From Mycolicibacterium phocaicum (GTDB lineage: Bacteria > Actinomycetota > Actinomycetes > Mycobacteriales > Mycobacteriaceae), in the NCBI RefSeq assembly GCF_010731115.1, contig NZ_AP022616.1, positions 2,604,001 to 2,668,000 on the forward strand: a stretch of DNA of 64,000 nucleotides, written 5' to 3'. Of this stretch, positions 17,418 to 26,828 are shown one piece after another. The notes under the pieces were generated by a model, which saw only the letters and a list, made by a program, of their open reading frames with translations, searched no databases and had not been told where the DNA came from. Each line of letters opens with the position of its first letter. The stretch's first letter is position 1. The position numbers were made by a program, and so were the translations under genes.

Positions 17418-18701
17418 ATGACCACCCGCGTCTTTCCTTCTGCTGCCGAAATCGCGCAGCGCACGCCGGCCGACCGTGACCGCGCCATCGACGTCATCCG
17501 CATCGTCTCGTTGATCGGCGTCGTCGCCGGCCACACCGTCATGGCGACCAGCATCATCGACAACGACGTCTTCCGCTGGGGCAACCTGCTCACCACGTCG
17601 GTGGTGTTCCAGGCGCTGACCTGGATTTTCCAGATCATGCCGCTGTTCTTCTTCGCCGGCGTCGCGGCGTCGGCCACGTCGTATCGCAGCGGAATGAGCT
17701 GGGGTGGTTGGCTTCTCAAGCGCTGCACCCGGCTGTACCGGCCGGTGTTCTACTACCTGGCGTTCTGGGCCGCGGCGTTGTTGGTCCTGAAGCCGCTGCT
17801 GCCCATTCACGTCTACGAACCCATCGCCGGCATCAGCATCCAGCTGCTGTGGTTCCTGGGCGCCTACGTCTTGGTGCTGGCCGCGGTGCCGCTGCTGGTG
17901 CGGATCACCACGGGTGGCCAGCTCATCGCTGCGGTGGCCGGTACCTACGCCCTGGTCGCGCTGGTCGATGCCATCCGCATCAACGACCACGCCTGGTCAG
18001 CGTTGGGTTACGTGAACTTCGTGGTGTGGCTGATCCCCGGCATGTTCGGTGCGGCTTACCGGCGGGGGCTGCTGAGTGCGGCGGCGGCGTTGCGGGTCGG
18101 GCTGGCCATGCTGGCGGTCAACATCGCTCTGGTGTGGGTCGGGCCGTACGAGCTGAGCCTGGTCGGCATCGAGACCCAGCACATCAAGAACATGACGCCG
18201 CCGTCGCTATTGCTCGCCGGTCACGCAATCATGATGTGCGCGTTTGCCATTGCGGCCGCACCCGCCATCAGTCGTTGGGCTGCCCGGCCGCAGGTCTGGC
18301 GCCTCGCGGTGATCGGCAACACCGGCGCCATGACGCTGTATCTGTGGCACATGCCCGCGCTGCTCGGCATGCACCTGGCCTTCGATCTCGCGGGTCTGCC
18401 CCGCTACCCCGGCCAGCCGCATTTCCTGGTGCTGAGCGTCTACCAGATGACGATCATGGCGGCCCTGGTCGCCGGGCTGTTCCTGCTGCTGCGTCCGCTG
18501 GAGAACAACCCGCTGCCACTGTGGGACGGCGGTCGCGTTTCGGAAACCGGTTGGCGCAGTGCGGCTGTCGGGACGCTGTTGGTCGTCGCCGGCGGCGCGA
18601 CGCTGGCGTCCGTCGGCTGGGGCCTGAAAGACACCGGGTTGCAGTGTGTTTCGGTGATGCTGGTGGCGCTGGTCGCGGCCAGGGCATTGGCCCGGGATTA
18701 A
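17418..18701 (+). CDS. Acyltransferase family 3 integral membrane protein
   Basis: A 427-aa polytopic membrane protein of the acyltransferase-3/OafA type, which transfers acyl groups to envelope glycans or lipids. The first helix carries RAIDVIRIVSLIGVVAGHTV with the conserved His; later motifs are RLYRPVFYYL and TLYLWHMPALLGMH. About ten to eleven hydrophobic spans are visible. AAGG lies about 4 nt before the ATG. A very long perfect hairpin follows the stop. Confidence 0.88.
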   Translation: MTTRVFPSAAEIAQRTPADRDRAIDVIRIVSLIGVVAGHTVMATSIIDNDVFRWGNLLTTSVVFQALTWIFQIMPLFFFAGVAASATSYRSGMSWGGWLLKRCTRLYRPVFYYLAFWAAALLVLKPLLPIHVYEPIAGISIQLLWFLGAYVLVLAAVPLLVRITTGGQLIAAVAGTYALVALVDAIRINDHAWSALGYVNFVVWLIPGMFGAAYRRGLLSAAAALRVGLAMLAVNIALVWVGPYELSLVGIETQHIKNMTPPSLLLAGHAIMMCAFAIAAAPAISRWAARPQVWRLAVIGNTGAMTLYLWHMPALLGMHLAFDLAGLPRYPGQPHFLVLSVYQMTIMAALVAGLFLLLRPLENNPLPLWDGGRVSETGWRSAAVGTLLVVAGGATLASVGWGLKDTGLQCVSVMLVALVAARALARD

Positions 18702-18706
18702 CCGTG

Positions 18707-18759
18707 AGCAGACGTAAAACTGTCGTTTTGGTCCCCAAAACGACAGTTTTACGTCTGCT
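18707..18759. terminator. 25-bp perfect hairpin between convergent genes
   Basis: The left arm 18707-18731 (starts AGCAGACGTAAAACTG) and right arm 18735-18759 are exact complements, with a 3-nt loop. It lies 5 bp after the acyltransferase stop and 8 bp before the DUF5302 stop, so it can serve as a bidirectional terminator. The arm is far longer than a terminator needs. Confidence 0.85.
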
Positions 18760-18766
18760 GGCGGGA

Positions 18767-18955
18767 CTAGCCGCTCTTGCGGCGGAACTCGCGACGGCCA
18801 CCGCCAACGGCGCCGTGCGACTTGGAGTTCTTGGCCCCGCCGTCCTGGTGGGCGGTGCCGCCGGCAGAACCGGCCTTCTTACGCTCGAGCGCCTCGCGGA
18901 ACTTACGCTTGGTCTCGTCGGACGATGCTGAACCTTCGGCGGAGTTCTCGGCCAT
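18767..18955 (-). CDS. DUF5302-type small protein, 62 aa
   Basis: A short, charged, probably disordered protein with the motif KRKFREALERKKAG (residues 16-29), then GGTAHQDGG and a basic end RREFRRKSG. This pattern matches the DUF5302 family widespread in mycobacteria, of unknown function. It stands alone on the minus strand, just downstream of the PPOX gene. Confidence 0.85.
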   Translation of the reverse strand: MAENSAEGSASSDETKRKFREALERKKAGSAGGTAHQDGGAKNSKSHGAVGGGRREFRRKSG

Positions 18956-18973
18956 GCACGCAGACTAGCGCGT

Positions 18974-19993
<1,020 letters not shown>

Positions 19994-20042
19994 GTTCGGC
20001 CGGCCAAGAAATCCGCCGACCGGCAATGAATTCACGAGAAAA

Positions 20043-21236
20043 TCAAGACATTTCCGACAGCTCAGGCATCACGCGCTTCATGTACTGGTCAAAGTGCGGC
20101 ACCGTGAAGTCCGCGTAACCGTGGTCGGGAGTGTAGAGCAGGCCCATTGCAATAAGTTCCGACCGGAACGGCGCAACTTGCGGCGACTGCTTGCCGAGGA
20201 TCGCTGCCACATCCTGCGCTTTTTGTTTTCCTGACCCGAGTTCAGCCATCGCTCGCAAGTACTGCTTTTGCCGTTCTGTACACCGATCGAATCTCACCCG
20301 AAAGAACGACTCATCAAGTTTCGAGAGATACACCTCTTCAGCCTGCTGGACATCGGTCCGATTTATGGCGGTACCTTCCGCCACGCCCCAGGCCGCGTAT
20401 CCCAATTCCTGCAGGAAATATGGGTAGCTGCCGGTGATTTCGAGGGCCAGGTCAAGCGCCGTAGGTTGAAACACCACACCCTCGATTCGAGCCGGCCCAG
20501 CAAGCGCCTCTCGCGCGTCATCCTCTTCAAGATTGCCGATCGTCGGGAACTTGAATAGGCGCTCTGCGTACGATTTCGCGTCCCCCGCCAACTCCGCCAC
20601 CTGAGGTAGCCCCGCCCCCACCATCGTGATCGGAAGCTTCCGCTGCACTGTCTTGTGCATCGCCGCAATCACTGCTTCCAGTTGAGATCTGGTAAGGAAT
20701 TGCACTTCGTCAAACAGAAGAACCAGGCCGCGGCCGGCCGACTGAGCGGCTTCCCCGACAGCCACGAAAAGATCAGTCAAGTCGAGGCTCAGCTCACCGT
20801 GATCCGCTTGCCCTTCTGCCGGAGCACCATCGAACCCGAGCTGCAGTGCTCCGGAGGGATCGATAGACAGCGAGAACGACTTCAAAACTGCTGCGGCTGC
20901 GGTCGCCCGCTCAGTCCACCTGGCCTTCGGTGACAGTTCGAGCAAAGCCGTGCGAGTCCGAGAAGCGATGGTCCGCCGGAACTCGGTGTCATCGTTTTTC
21001 TGAACCTCAAGTTCAAGCACGACCCAATTCGCCTCGAGTGCCTTCTGCCTGAACTGGCCAAGCAGGACGGTCTTACCGACCCCACGAAGCCCCTTAATGA
21101 TCATCGACTGCTCTGGACGGCCAAGCTTGAGTCGCCCCAGGAGCAAGTCGAAGGAGTCAAGCTGCGGGCTGCGACCGACGAGCGTTGTCGGCTGAGCACC
21201 AGCGTTCGGCGTGTACGGGTTGCGTATGGGGTCCAA
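20043..21236 (-). CDS. Stand-alone AAA ATPase (ORC/Cdc6-MSP type)
   Basis: A 397-aa P-loop ATPase of the STAND/AAA_16 type. Walker A is GLRGVGKT (about residues 49-56) and Walker B is LVLLFDEVQ (about 171-179). A sensor-like region has ITMVGAGLPQ, and a C-terminal winged-helix-like part is EVYLSKLDESFF to the end. The opening VGRSPQLDSFDLLL resembles archaeal-type ATPases that bind DNA or a nuclease partner. Codon use and base composition look AT-richer than its neighbours, suggesting transfer. No partner gene is adjacent. The upstream 230 bp hold repeated GTTTAGCC motifs, perhaps its own binding sites. Confidence 0.8.
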   Translation of the reverse strand: MDPIRNPYTPNAGAQPTTLVGRSPQLDSFDLLLGRLKLGRPEQSMIIKGLRGVGKTVLLGQFRQKALEANWVVLELEVQKNDDTEFRRTIASRTRTALLELSPKARWTERATAAAAVLKSFSLSIDPSGALQLGFDGAPAEGQADHGELSLDLTDLFVAVGEAAQSAGRGLVLLFDEVQFLTRSQLEAVIAAMHKTVQRKLPITMVGAGLPQVAELAGDAKSYAERLFKFPTIGNLEEDDAREALAGPARIEGVVFQPTALDLALEITGSYPYFLQELGYAAWGVAEGTAINRTDVQQAEEVYLSKLDESFFRVRFDRCTERQKQYLRAMAELGSGKQKAQDVAAILGKQSPQVAPFRSELIAMGLLYTPDHGYADFTVPHFDQYMKRVMPELSEMS

Positions 21237-21254
21237 CCAAGACCTGCTCTCTAC

Positions 21255-21360
21255 CGGTTTAGCCGCCGCGGCTAAACCGCCCTAACTTTCCTAACGACCA
21301 TACACCATGGTTTAGCCAGATTTCCTAAACTTCCAAAACTCCCAAACCTGTAGTTTAGCC
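21255..21360. repeat. GTTTAGCC-type repeats upstream of the AAA ATPase
   Basis: CGGTTTAGCC (21255-21264) and its inverse GGCTAAACCG (21270-21279) form a 10-bp palindrome with a 5-bp spacer. Direct copies GGTTTAGCC (21309-21317) and AGTTTAGCC (21352-21360) follow. Several CTAAAC/CTAAAG half-motifs lie between. The region (21237-21468) is strikingly AT-rich for this genome. It could be an operator array or an iteron-like binding region. Confidence 0.6.
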
Positions 21361-21468
21361 ATTTTCCCTAAAGTCACTTAAAGTTCATAACCTCAGCCGG
21401 TCCGCCACTATGACCAGGCGCAACTGCGGTTCCTCGGAGAGAGTGCCAACTTCGGTAGCTTCGAAACC

Positions 21469-22301
21469 ATGAGTTCACCGCAGAAGATCGACGGCTCCAC
21501 GCTGACCGGCGTATCGGAGACCGCACTGATGACCCTGCAGGTCCGGGCAAGCGAAGCGCGCCGACCCGACGGCATCATCGAAGATCCGGTCGCGGTCGAG
21601 CTGGTGGACCGCATCGACTTCGATTTCGCCAAGTTCGGCTACTCGAGGCGCTCCGACATGGCGATGCGCGCGTTGGCGTTCGACCGCGCCACCCTCGCCT
21701 ATCTGCGGGACCACCCGGAGGCCACCGTGGTGGCGCTGGCCGAGGGCCTGCAGACCAGTTCTATCGAATCTCGGCCAGCGATGTCGGAACCAGATGCCGT
21801 TGGCTGACAGTTGATCTACCGCCGATGATCGAGGTCCGCAGCAAGCTGCTGCCCCCTGCGGACCGGGTTTCGGTGTGTGCACAGTCGGCGTTGGACTACA
21901 GCTGGATGGACCAGGTTGACGCCACCAAAGGCGTCTTCATCACGGCCGAAGGCCTGCTGATGTACCTGCAGCCCGAGGAGTCCTTGGGACTGATCGCCGA
22001 GTGCGCCAAGCGGTTTCCGGGCGGACGCATGATGTTCGATTCGCCGCCCGCGCTGTTCGCCCGGCTGGTCGGGCGCGGAATGCGGACGTCCTTGCGCTAC
22101 CGGGTGCCTCCCATGCCGTTCACCCTGTCGGCAAGCCAGGCCGCGCGACTGGTCGACACCATTCCGGGAATTCGCCAGGTCCACGACGTCGAGTCCCCCG
22201 CAACCCGCAGTCGGGTACTCAACGCCATCATGCGAACGGCACAACGGTTTTCGCTGTTCGACCCGGTGCGCCCGGCGATGACGCTGCTCGAATTCGGCTA
22301 A
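21469..22301 (+). pseudogene. omt: Frameshifted Ppm1/LCMT-type methyltransferase (omt, Rv1153c-like)
   Basis: A class I SAM-dependent O-methyltransferase of the leucine-carboxyl-methyltransferase/Omt family, about 277 aa if intact. The first frame (from 21469) reads ALMTLQVRASEARRPDGII to EGLQTS, then goes out of frame and stops at 21807. Shifting by one base at 21758/21759 restores FYRISASDVG, then RWLTVDLPPMIEVR, and continues to TLLEFG at 22301. This means one base was lost inside the expected Ser-Phe codons. It is either a real null allele or a sequencing error. Synteny with the GntR/sirtuin genes supports the Rv1153c assignment. Confidence 0.85.
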
Positions 22302-22308
22302 CCTTCCG

Positions 22309-22370
22309 CCGAAACGGCATTCCAGCAGGCCCCTTCTCGGACTTTCTCTGCTGGAATGCGGTTTCGGCGA
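22309..22370. terminator. Long near-perfect hairpin after omt
   Basis: The left arm (from 22309, CGAAACGGCATTCCAGCAG) and right arm (ending 22370, GCTGGAATGCGGTTTCGGCG) pair over about 20 bp with one mismatch. It separates the broken omt from the permease gene. Confidence 0.6.
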
Positions 22371-22409
22371 CGACCAGCGAACGTGATCGCCATCCGGCAA
22401 TATGACCGG

Positions 22410-23678
22410 ATGATTCCGCTCTCCTGGACGCCGGTCGGGCCGGACGCCGCTGTGGTCGGCCCCGACGAACGCCTCAGCTGGCCGCGCACCATCGGCATCG
22501 GCGCCCAGCATGTGGTGGCGATGTTCGGCGCGACGTTCCTGGTGCCGGTGCTGACCGGCTTCCCGCCGGCCACCACGCTGTTGTTCTCCGGCATCGGCAC
22601 CATCGCGTTCCTGCTGATCACCGGAAACCGGCTGCCGAGCTATCTCGGGTCGAGCTTCTCGGTGATCGCGCCGGTCACCGCCGCGGTCGCCGCGCACGGA
22701 ACCGGTAGCGCGCTGGGCGGTTTGATCGCCGTGGGCCTGCTACTGATCCTGGTCGGCGGCGTGGTGCATCTGGTCGGCACGCACTGGCTCGATGTGACGC
22801 TGCCGCCGGTGGTCACCGGTGCGATCGTCGCGCTGATCGGGTTCAACCTGGCCCCGGCGGCGAAGCACAACTTCGAGAAGGGGCCGGTGGTCGGGCTCGT
22901 GACACTGGTGCTCCTGGTCGCGACGCTGGCGTTCTTCCGCGGCATCGTCGGCCGGCTGGCCATCTTCCTGGCCGTGGTCATCGGCTACCTGCTGGCGCTG
23001 GCGCTCGGCGATGTCGACACCGCGGCCATCGCCGCCGCCCCGTGGATCGGGCTGCCCGAGTTTCACGGCCCGTCGTTCAGCCTGGCCGTCCTGCCGATGT
23101 TCCTGCCGGCGGTGATCGCGCTGATCGCCGAGAACATCGGACACGTGAAATCGGTGGGCCAGATGACCGGTAAAGACCTGGACCCACTGATGGGCCGGGC
23201 GCTGGCGGCCGACGGAGTGGCCACCGTGCTGGCCGGTGCGGGCGGCGGCTCGGCCACCACCACCTACGCCGAGAACATCGGGGTGATGGCGGCGACGCGC
23301 ATCTATTCGACCGCCGCGTACTGGGTGGCCGCTGCCGTGGCCGTCGCACTGTCGTTGTGTCCCAAGGTCGGTGCGGCCATCTCGGCCATTCCGCCCGGCG
23401 TGCTGGGCGGGGCGACGATCGTGCTCTACGGGCTGGTCGGCATCCTCGGGGTGCGGATCTGGCTGACCAACCACGTGGATTTCTCGCAGCCGATCAACCA
23501 GATGACCGCCGCCATCCCGCTGATCATCGGTATCGCCGACTTCACCTGGCAGGCCGGCCCGCTGACCTTCACCGGCATCGCGCTCGGTTCCGTTGCGGCG
23601 CTGGTGATCTACCACGGCATGCGGGGGCTCACCGCCGTCCGCGGGACCCGTCAGCCGGCCCAGACGTCCTCGACGTAG
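22410..23678 (+). CDS. NCS2-family uracil/xanthine permease
   Basis: A nucleobase:cation symporter-2 of 422 aa with about fourteen hydrophobic segments. It shows QHVVAMFGATFLVPVLTG in span 1, the substrate-binding AENIGHVKSVG (UraA-type E-N-I-G-H) around residue 240 and GGSATTTYAENIGVMAATRI. These place it nearer to uracil (UraA/RutG) than to urate carriers. ATG 22410 is chosen; GTG 22383 would add nine residues. Its 3' end overlaps the P450 gene by 28 bp on the other strand. No pyrimidine-catabolic genes are seen nearby. Confidence 0.88.
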   Translation: MIPLSWTPVGPDAAVVGPDERLSWPRTIGIGAQHVVAMFGATFLVPVLTGFPPATTLLFSGIGTIAFLLITGNRLPSYLGSSFSVIAPVTAAVAAHGTGSALGGLIAVGLLLILVGGVVHLVGTHWLDVTLPPVVTGAIVALIGFNLAPAAKHNFEKGPVVGLVTLVLLVATLAFFRGIVGRLAIFLAVVIGYLLALALGDVDTAAIAAAPWIGLPEFHGPSFSLAVLPMFLPAVIALIAENIGHVKSVGQMTGKDLDPLMGRALAADGVATVLAGAGGGSATTTYAENIGVMAATRIYSTAAYWVAAAVAVALSLCPKVGAAISAIPPGVLGGATIVLYGLVGILGVRIWLTNHVDFSQPINQMTAAIPLIIGIADFTWQAGPLTFTGIALGSVAALVIYHGMRGLTAVRGTRQPAQTSST

Positions 23679-26600
23679 CGGTCGGTGCTGACGAGTTCGG
23701 CCAGCCAGGCGCGGGCGGCGTCGTCGTCGGCGCCCGTCCGGCTGCGATAGATGTCCTGGAACGCGGCCCGCACGGCCGGCGCCATCCGGGCACCGTCGCC
23801 GCACACATAGACGTGGGTGTCGTTGTCCGGATTGCCGAGCATGTCCCAGACCTCGTCGGCGTCCGCGGCGATCCGGTCCTGCACGTACTTGACCTCGTCA
23901 CCGGCGCGGGAGAACGCCGGTCGCATCCGCACAATGCCCAAACGTTCGGCGTCCTCGGCCTCGTCTCGGAACAGGTAGTCCACGTCGGGATGACGCACAC
24001 CGAAGAAGCACAGCGCGGCAGTGAACGGCTCCCCCGCCTCCAGTGCGCCCAGCCGGTCTCCGATGAATCCACGGAACGGAGCGACGCCCGTCCCGGCGCT
24101 GACCAGGATGACGTTGCGGGTCGGATCGGCGCCGGCGCGGAAGGCCTGCCGAGCCGGGTCCACCCGCATCCGAATCTGCTGTCCCGGAACAGCATCCGCG
24201 AGGTAGCTGGACGAGACGCCACGGAACACACCGGAACCTGACCGGGCCGGGCCTTCCAACACCCCGACCACCAGCTCGACTTCCCGGACCCGGCGGCGGG
24301 ACGACGTGGCGATCGAATAATGGCGCGGGGACATCGGTTCGAAGAGTTCCAGCAACTCTTCGCGGCTCAGCTTGGTGGCGGGGAACTCCGCCAGACAATC
24401 GGTGATGCTCAGGGCACGGGCCTCGGGATCGTCGGCCAGCGCAGTCAGCGCCGCACGTTCCGGTGGGCACGGGTTCGCGGCGGCGAGCCGCAGCAGCTGG
24501 CTACGGCTCGCCGGCTTGCGGAGTTCCAGGAAGTGCGTAAGCAATTCGCGCACAGTGACTTCCCGGTCGATCGGGATGGCCCGCCGCGTGCTGCGCCGCG
24601 GATTGATCGAGATGCGGCGATCGAGGCGCAAATCCAGCAATTCACCGACCTCGTCCACCAGGACGGAGCTGTTGTCCGGTAACACCGTGAGGTGGTCGCC
24701 GGTCTGATAGTCGACACCGTCGGGCAGCGCGATGCGGATCAACCGCTTGTCCTGTCCGAACTCGGAGCCGGTGTCCACCAGCGGAATGTTGTCGAGCACC
24801 GTCGCCGGTTGCACGTGATGGCGGGCGTCGATCGCGGCGGTGACCGGTCCGTCGATGGCGCGTAGGTCATAGAGTGGCTCGTCGGCCACGGGTTCATCCG
24901 CGACGATGGCGCCGAACACACCGCCGAGCGCATTCCACAGTGCCACCGAGAAATCCTCGACCACACCGGCGAAGTCGCCCGAGGTGTCGGCTTCGGCCAT
25001 CGGAAGTAGTTGCGTGGCACCGAGTTCCGCGAGCCGGGCGTCGATGCGCCGCGGTATCGCCATGTACGTCTCGGCCCAGTTGCGGTCGCCGACACCGAGA
25101 ACTGCGTATGGCACCGCCGGCGCCGTGGCGTCCGATCCGTCCAGCCATTCCACAAAGGCGCGGGCATCGTCGGTCGGCATGCCGTTGTACGACGCCGCGA
25201 CGACCACCACCGCGCCATCCTCCGGCAGTGCGCCGGTCACGGAATCCAGTGCGGCGACGGTCGTTTCGTAGCCGAGGTCGACGGCTTCATCCCCCAGCTG
25301 CTGTGCCAGCGACCGACAGTTGCCGAGGTTCGACCCATGCAGCACAAGCAGTTTCGTACCGGCCGGGACCGCCGCGCGGGACTGCGTCACCGGGGCGGCC
25401 GCGACGGCCGCGTCAACCTGCCTGCGCTCCTCCGGGGTGCGGCGAATGAGTTCGACGTAGAAGCCCTCCGGCTTGCGCAGCACGTCACTGTGGGTACGCA
25501 ACGTGTAGTGCTCGACGTCGACGAACCGGTAGCGGTGCACCAGGGTCGCGATCGCCATGGTTGCTTCGTGGAGCGCGAACTGCCGGCCGATGCAGGACCG
25601 CGCTCCGGTGCCGAACGGCTTGAACAGGTTGACCGGTCGCTGTGCGGCCCGGTCGGCGCCGAACCGGTCCGGATCGAAGATCTCGACGTTGTCGCCCCAC
25701 TCCGGTTGCCGGTGCAGCGACGACGTCAGTACCGTCACGGCTTCACCCCGCCGCACCGGGTACTGGCCGCCGATGACGGTGTCCGCCAGGGCCATTCGAT
25801 CGAACTCCCGCACCGGCGGGGACAGCCTTAGCGCCTCATCGATGATCTGGCGGATGTAGGTGAGCTTGCCGATCTCGTCGAATGCCGGCACGTGGTCGTC
25901 GTCGGGGCCGAACACCGCGTCCGCCTCGGCCTGCGCCCGGTGCAGCACTGCCGGGTTCTTGACGATGCTGTACAGCGCCGTCGGCATCAGTATCGACGTC
26001 GTGTCCTGGCCGGCGACCAGGAAGGTGGCGATCTGGTTCCGGATGCTGTCGTCGTCCAGGATCGGGTTGCCGTCGGGACCGGGCTGCAGCATCAGGGCCA
26101 GGAGATCGTCGAGGTCCACGTCGCCCGCACGGTGCTGAGCGATCAGGTCCACGATGAAGCTGAACAACTTCCCGCGCTCGGTCTCGAAGACCGTCTGGTC
26201 GGCGTTGGCTCCGAGCAGCACCTGGTTCAGGGTGGCCGCGAAACTCGCTGGGATATCGGCAAGTCCGTCGTGCTGGTAGGAATCGAACCGGGCCCCGAAC
26301 CCAGCCAGGCCGACGGTGTCCATGGCCAGCTTCGCCAGATCACCGGCCACATCCACCGTTCGAGTCCCCACGGCGGCATCCCACTGCGCGATCAGTTGCC
26401 GGTTGATGTCGAGCATCGCGGGGTGATAGCTGCGCAGCCCGCTGAAGCTGAAGCCGGGAATCAGGACGTCGTGCGCTTCCTGCCAGCCCTCCTCGCCGGG
26501 GTACGCGGTGAAGAGCCCGTTGCCGACCACCGGACGGAACCTGGCCAACCGGCCCGTCAGCGCTTTGCTGAACCGGCTCTCATCGCACAGTTCGTCGACC

Positions 26601-26794
26601 AGTGCCAGCGAGCACGCATAGAGGCGGCGGCCCGGCCCGAGGTCCGCGTAGAACATTGGGCCGTACTGCTCGGTGAGCAAGTCCAGCGGCAACGAATAAG
26701 GCCGTCCGGGCACTGGCCCGGACGGCAACTCGACGCCGACAGCTGAAGGGACACCAGGAATCTCGGGCGGCACAGCTGGCGAGAAGCTCTCCAT
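23651..26794 (-). CDS. Self-sufficient CYP102-like cytochrome P450-reductase fusion
   Basis: A 1047-aa P450BM3-type fusion that hydroxylates fatty-acid-like substrates with its own diflavin reductase. Heme domain (about 1-455): I-helix AGQDTTS (261-267, BM3 has AGHETTS), ExxR at 320-323 (EALR), heme loop FGTGARSCIGR with Cys401. Flavodoxin FMN domain (about 480-630): LVLHGSNLGNCRSLA and YNGMPTDDARAF. FAD/NADPH part: PRHYSIATSS, SAGTGVAPFRGF and YVCGDGARMA. The length matches the family and no frame break is seen. It starts 34 bp after the Baeyer-Villiger monooxygenase, so it is co-transcribed with it. Confidence 0.95.
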   Translation of the reverse strand: MESFSPAVPPEIPGVPSAVGVELPSGPVPGRPYSLPLDLLTEQYGPMFYADLGPGRRLYACSLALVDELCDESRFSKALTGRLARFRPVVGNGLFTAYPGEEGWQEAHDVLIPGFSFSGLRSYHPAMLDINRQLIAQWDAAVGTRTVDVAGDLAKLAMDTVGLAGFGARFDSYQHDGLADIPASFAATLNQVLLGANADQTVFETERGKLFSFIVDLIAQHRAGDVDLDDLLALMLQPGPDGNPILDDDSIRNQIATFLVAGQDTTSILMPTALYSIVKNPAVLHRAQAEADAVFGPDDDHVPAFDEIGKLTYIRQIIDEALRLSPPVREFDRMALADTVIGGQYPVRRGEAVTVLTSSLHRQPEWGDNVEIFDPDRFGADRAAQRPVNLFKPFGTGARSCIGRQFALHEATMAIATLVHRYRFVDVEHYTLRTHSDVLRKPEGFYVELIRRTPEERRQVDAAVAAAPVTQSRAAVPAGTKLLVLHGSNLGNCRSLAQQLGDEAVDLGYETTVAALDSVTGALPEDGAVVVVAASYNGMPTDDARAFVEWLDGSDATAPAVPYAVLGVGDRNWAETYMAIPRRIDARLAELGATQLLPMAEADTSGDFAGVVEDFSVALWNALGGVFGAIVADEPVADEPLYDLRAIDGPVTAAIDARHHVQPATVLDNIPLVDTGSEFGQDKRLIRIALPDGVDYQTGDHLTVLPDNSSVLVDEVGELLDLRLDRRISINPRRSTRRAIPIDREVTVRELLTHFLELRKPASRSQLLRLAAANPCPPERAALTALADDPEARALSITDCLAEFPATKLSREELLELFEPMSPRHYSIATSSRRRVREVELVVGVLEGPARSGSGVFRGVSSSYLADAVPGQQIRMRVDPARQAFRAGADPTRNVILVSAGTGVAPFRGFIGDRLGALEAGEPFTAALCFFGVRHPDVDYLFRDEAEDAERLGIVRMRPAFSRAGDEVKYVQDRIAADADEVWDMLGNPDNDTHVYVCGDGARMAPAVRAAFQDIYRSRTGADDDAARAWLAELVSTDRYVEDVWAG

Positions 26795-26828
26795 TCACGC
26801 CAGCGTAAACGGCCGCCCTGAGAGCAGA

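Noticed and set aside
21469..22301. Programmed frameshift in omt
   Set aside because: There is no slippery heptamer, stem-loop or pause signal at 21751-21765; a simple one-base loss explains it.
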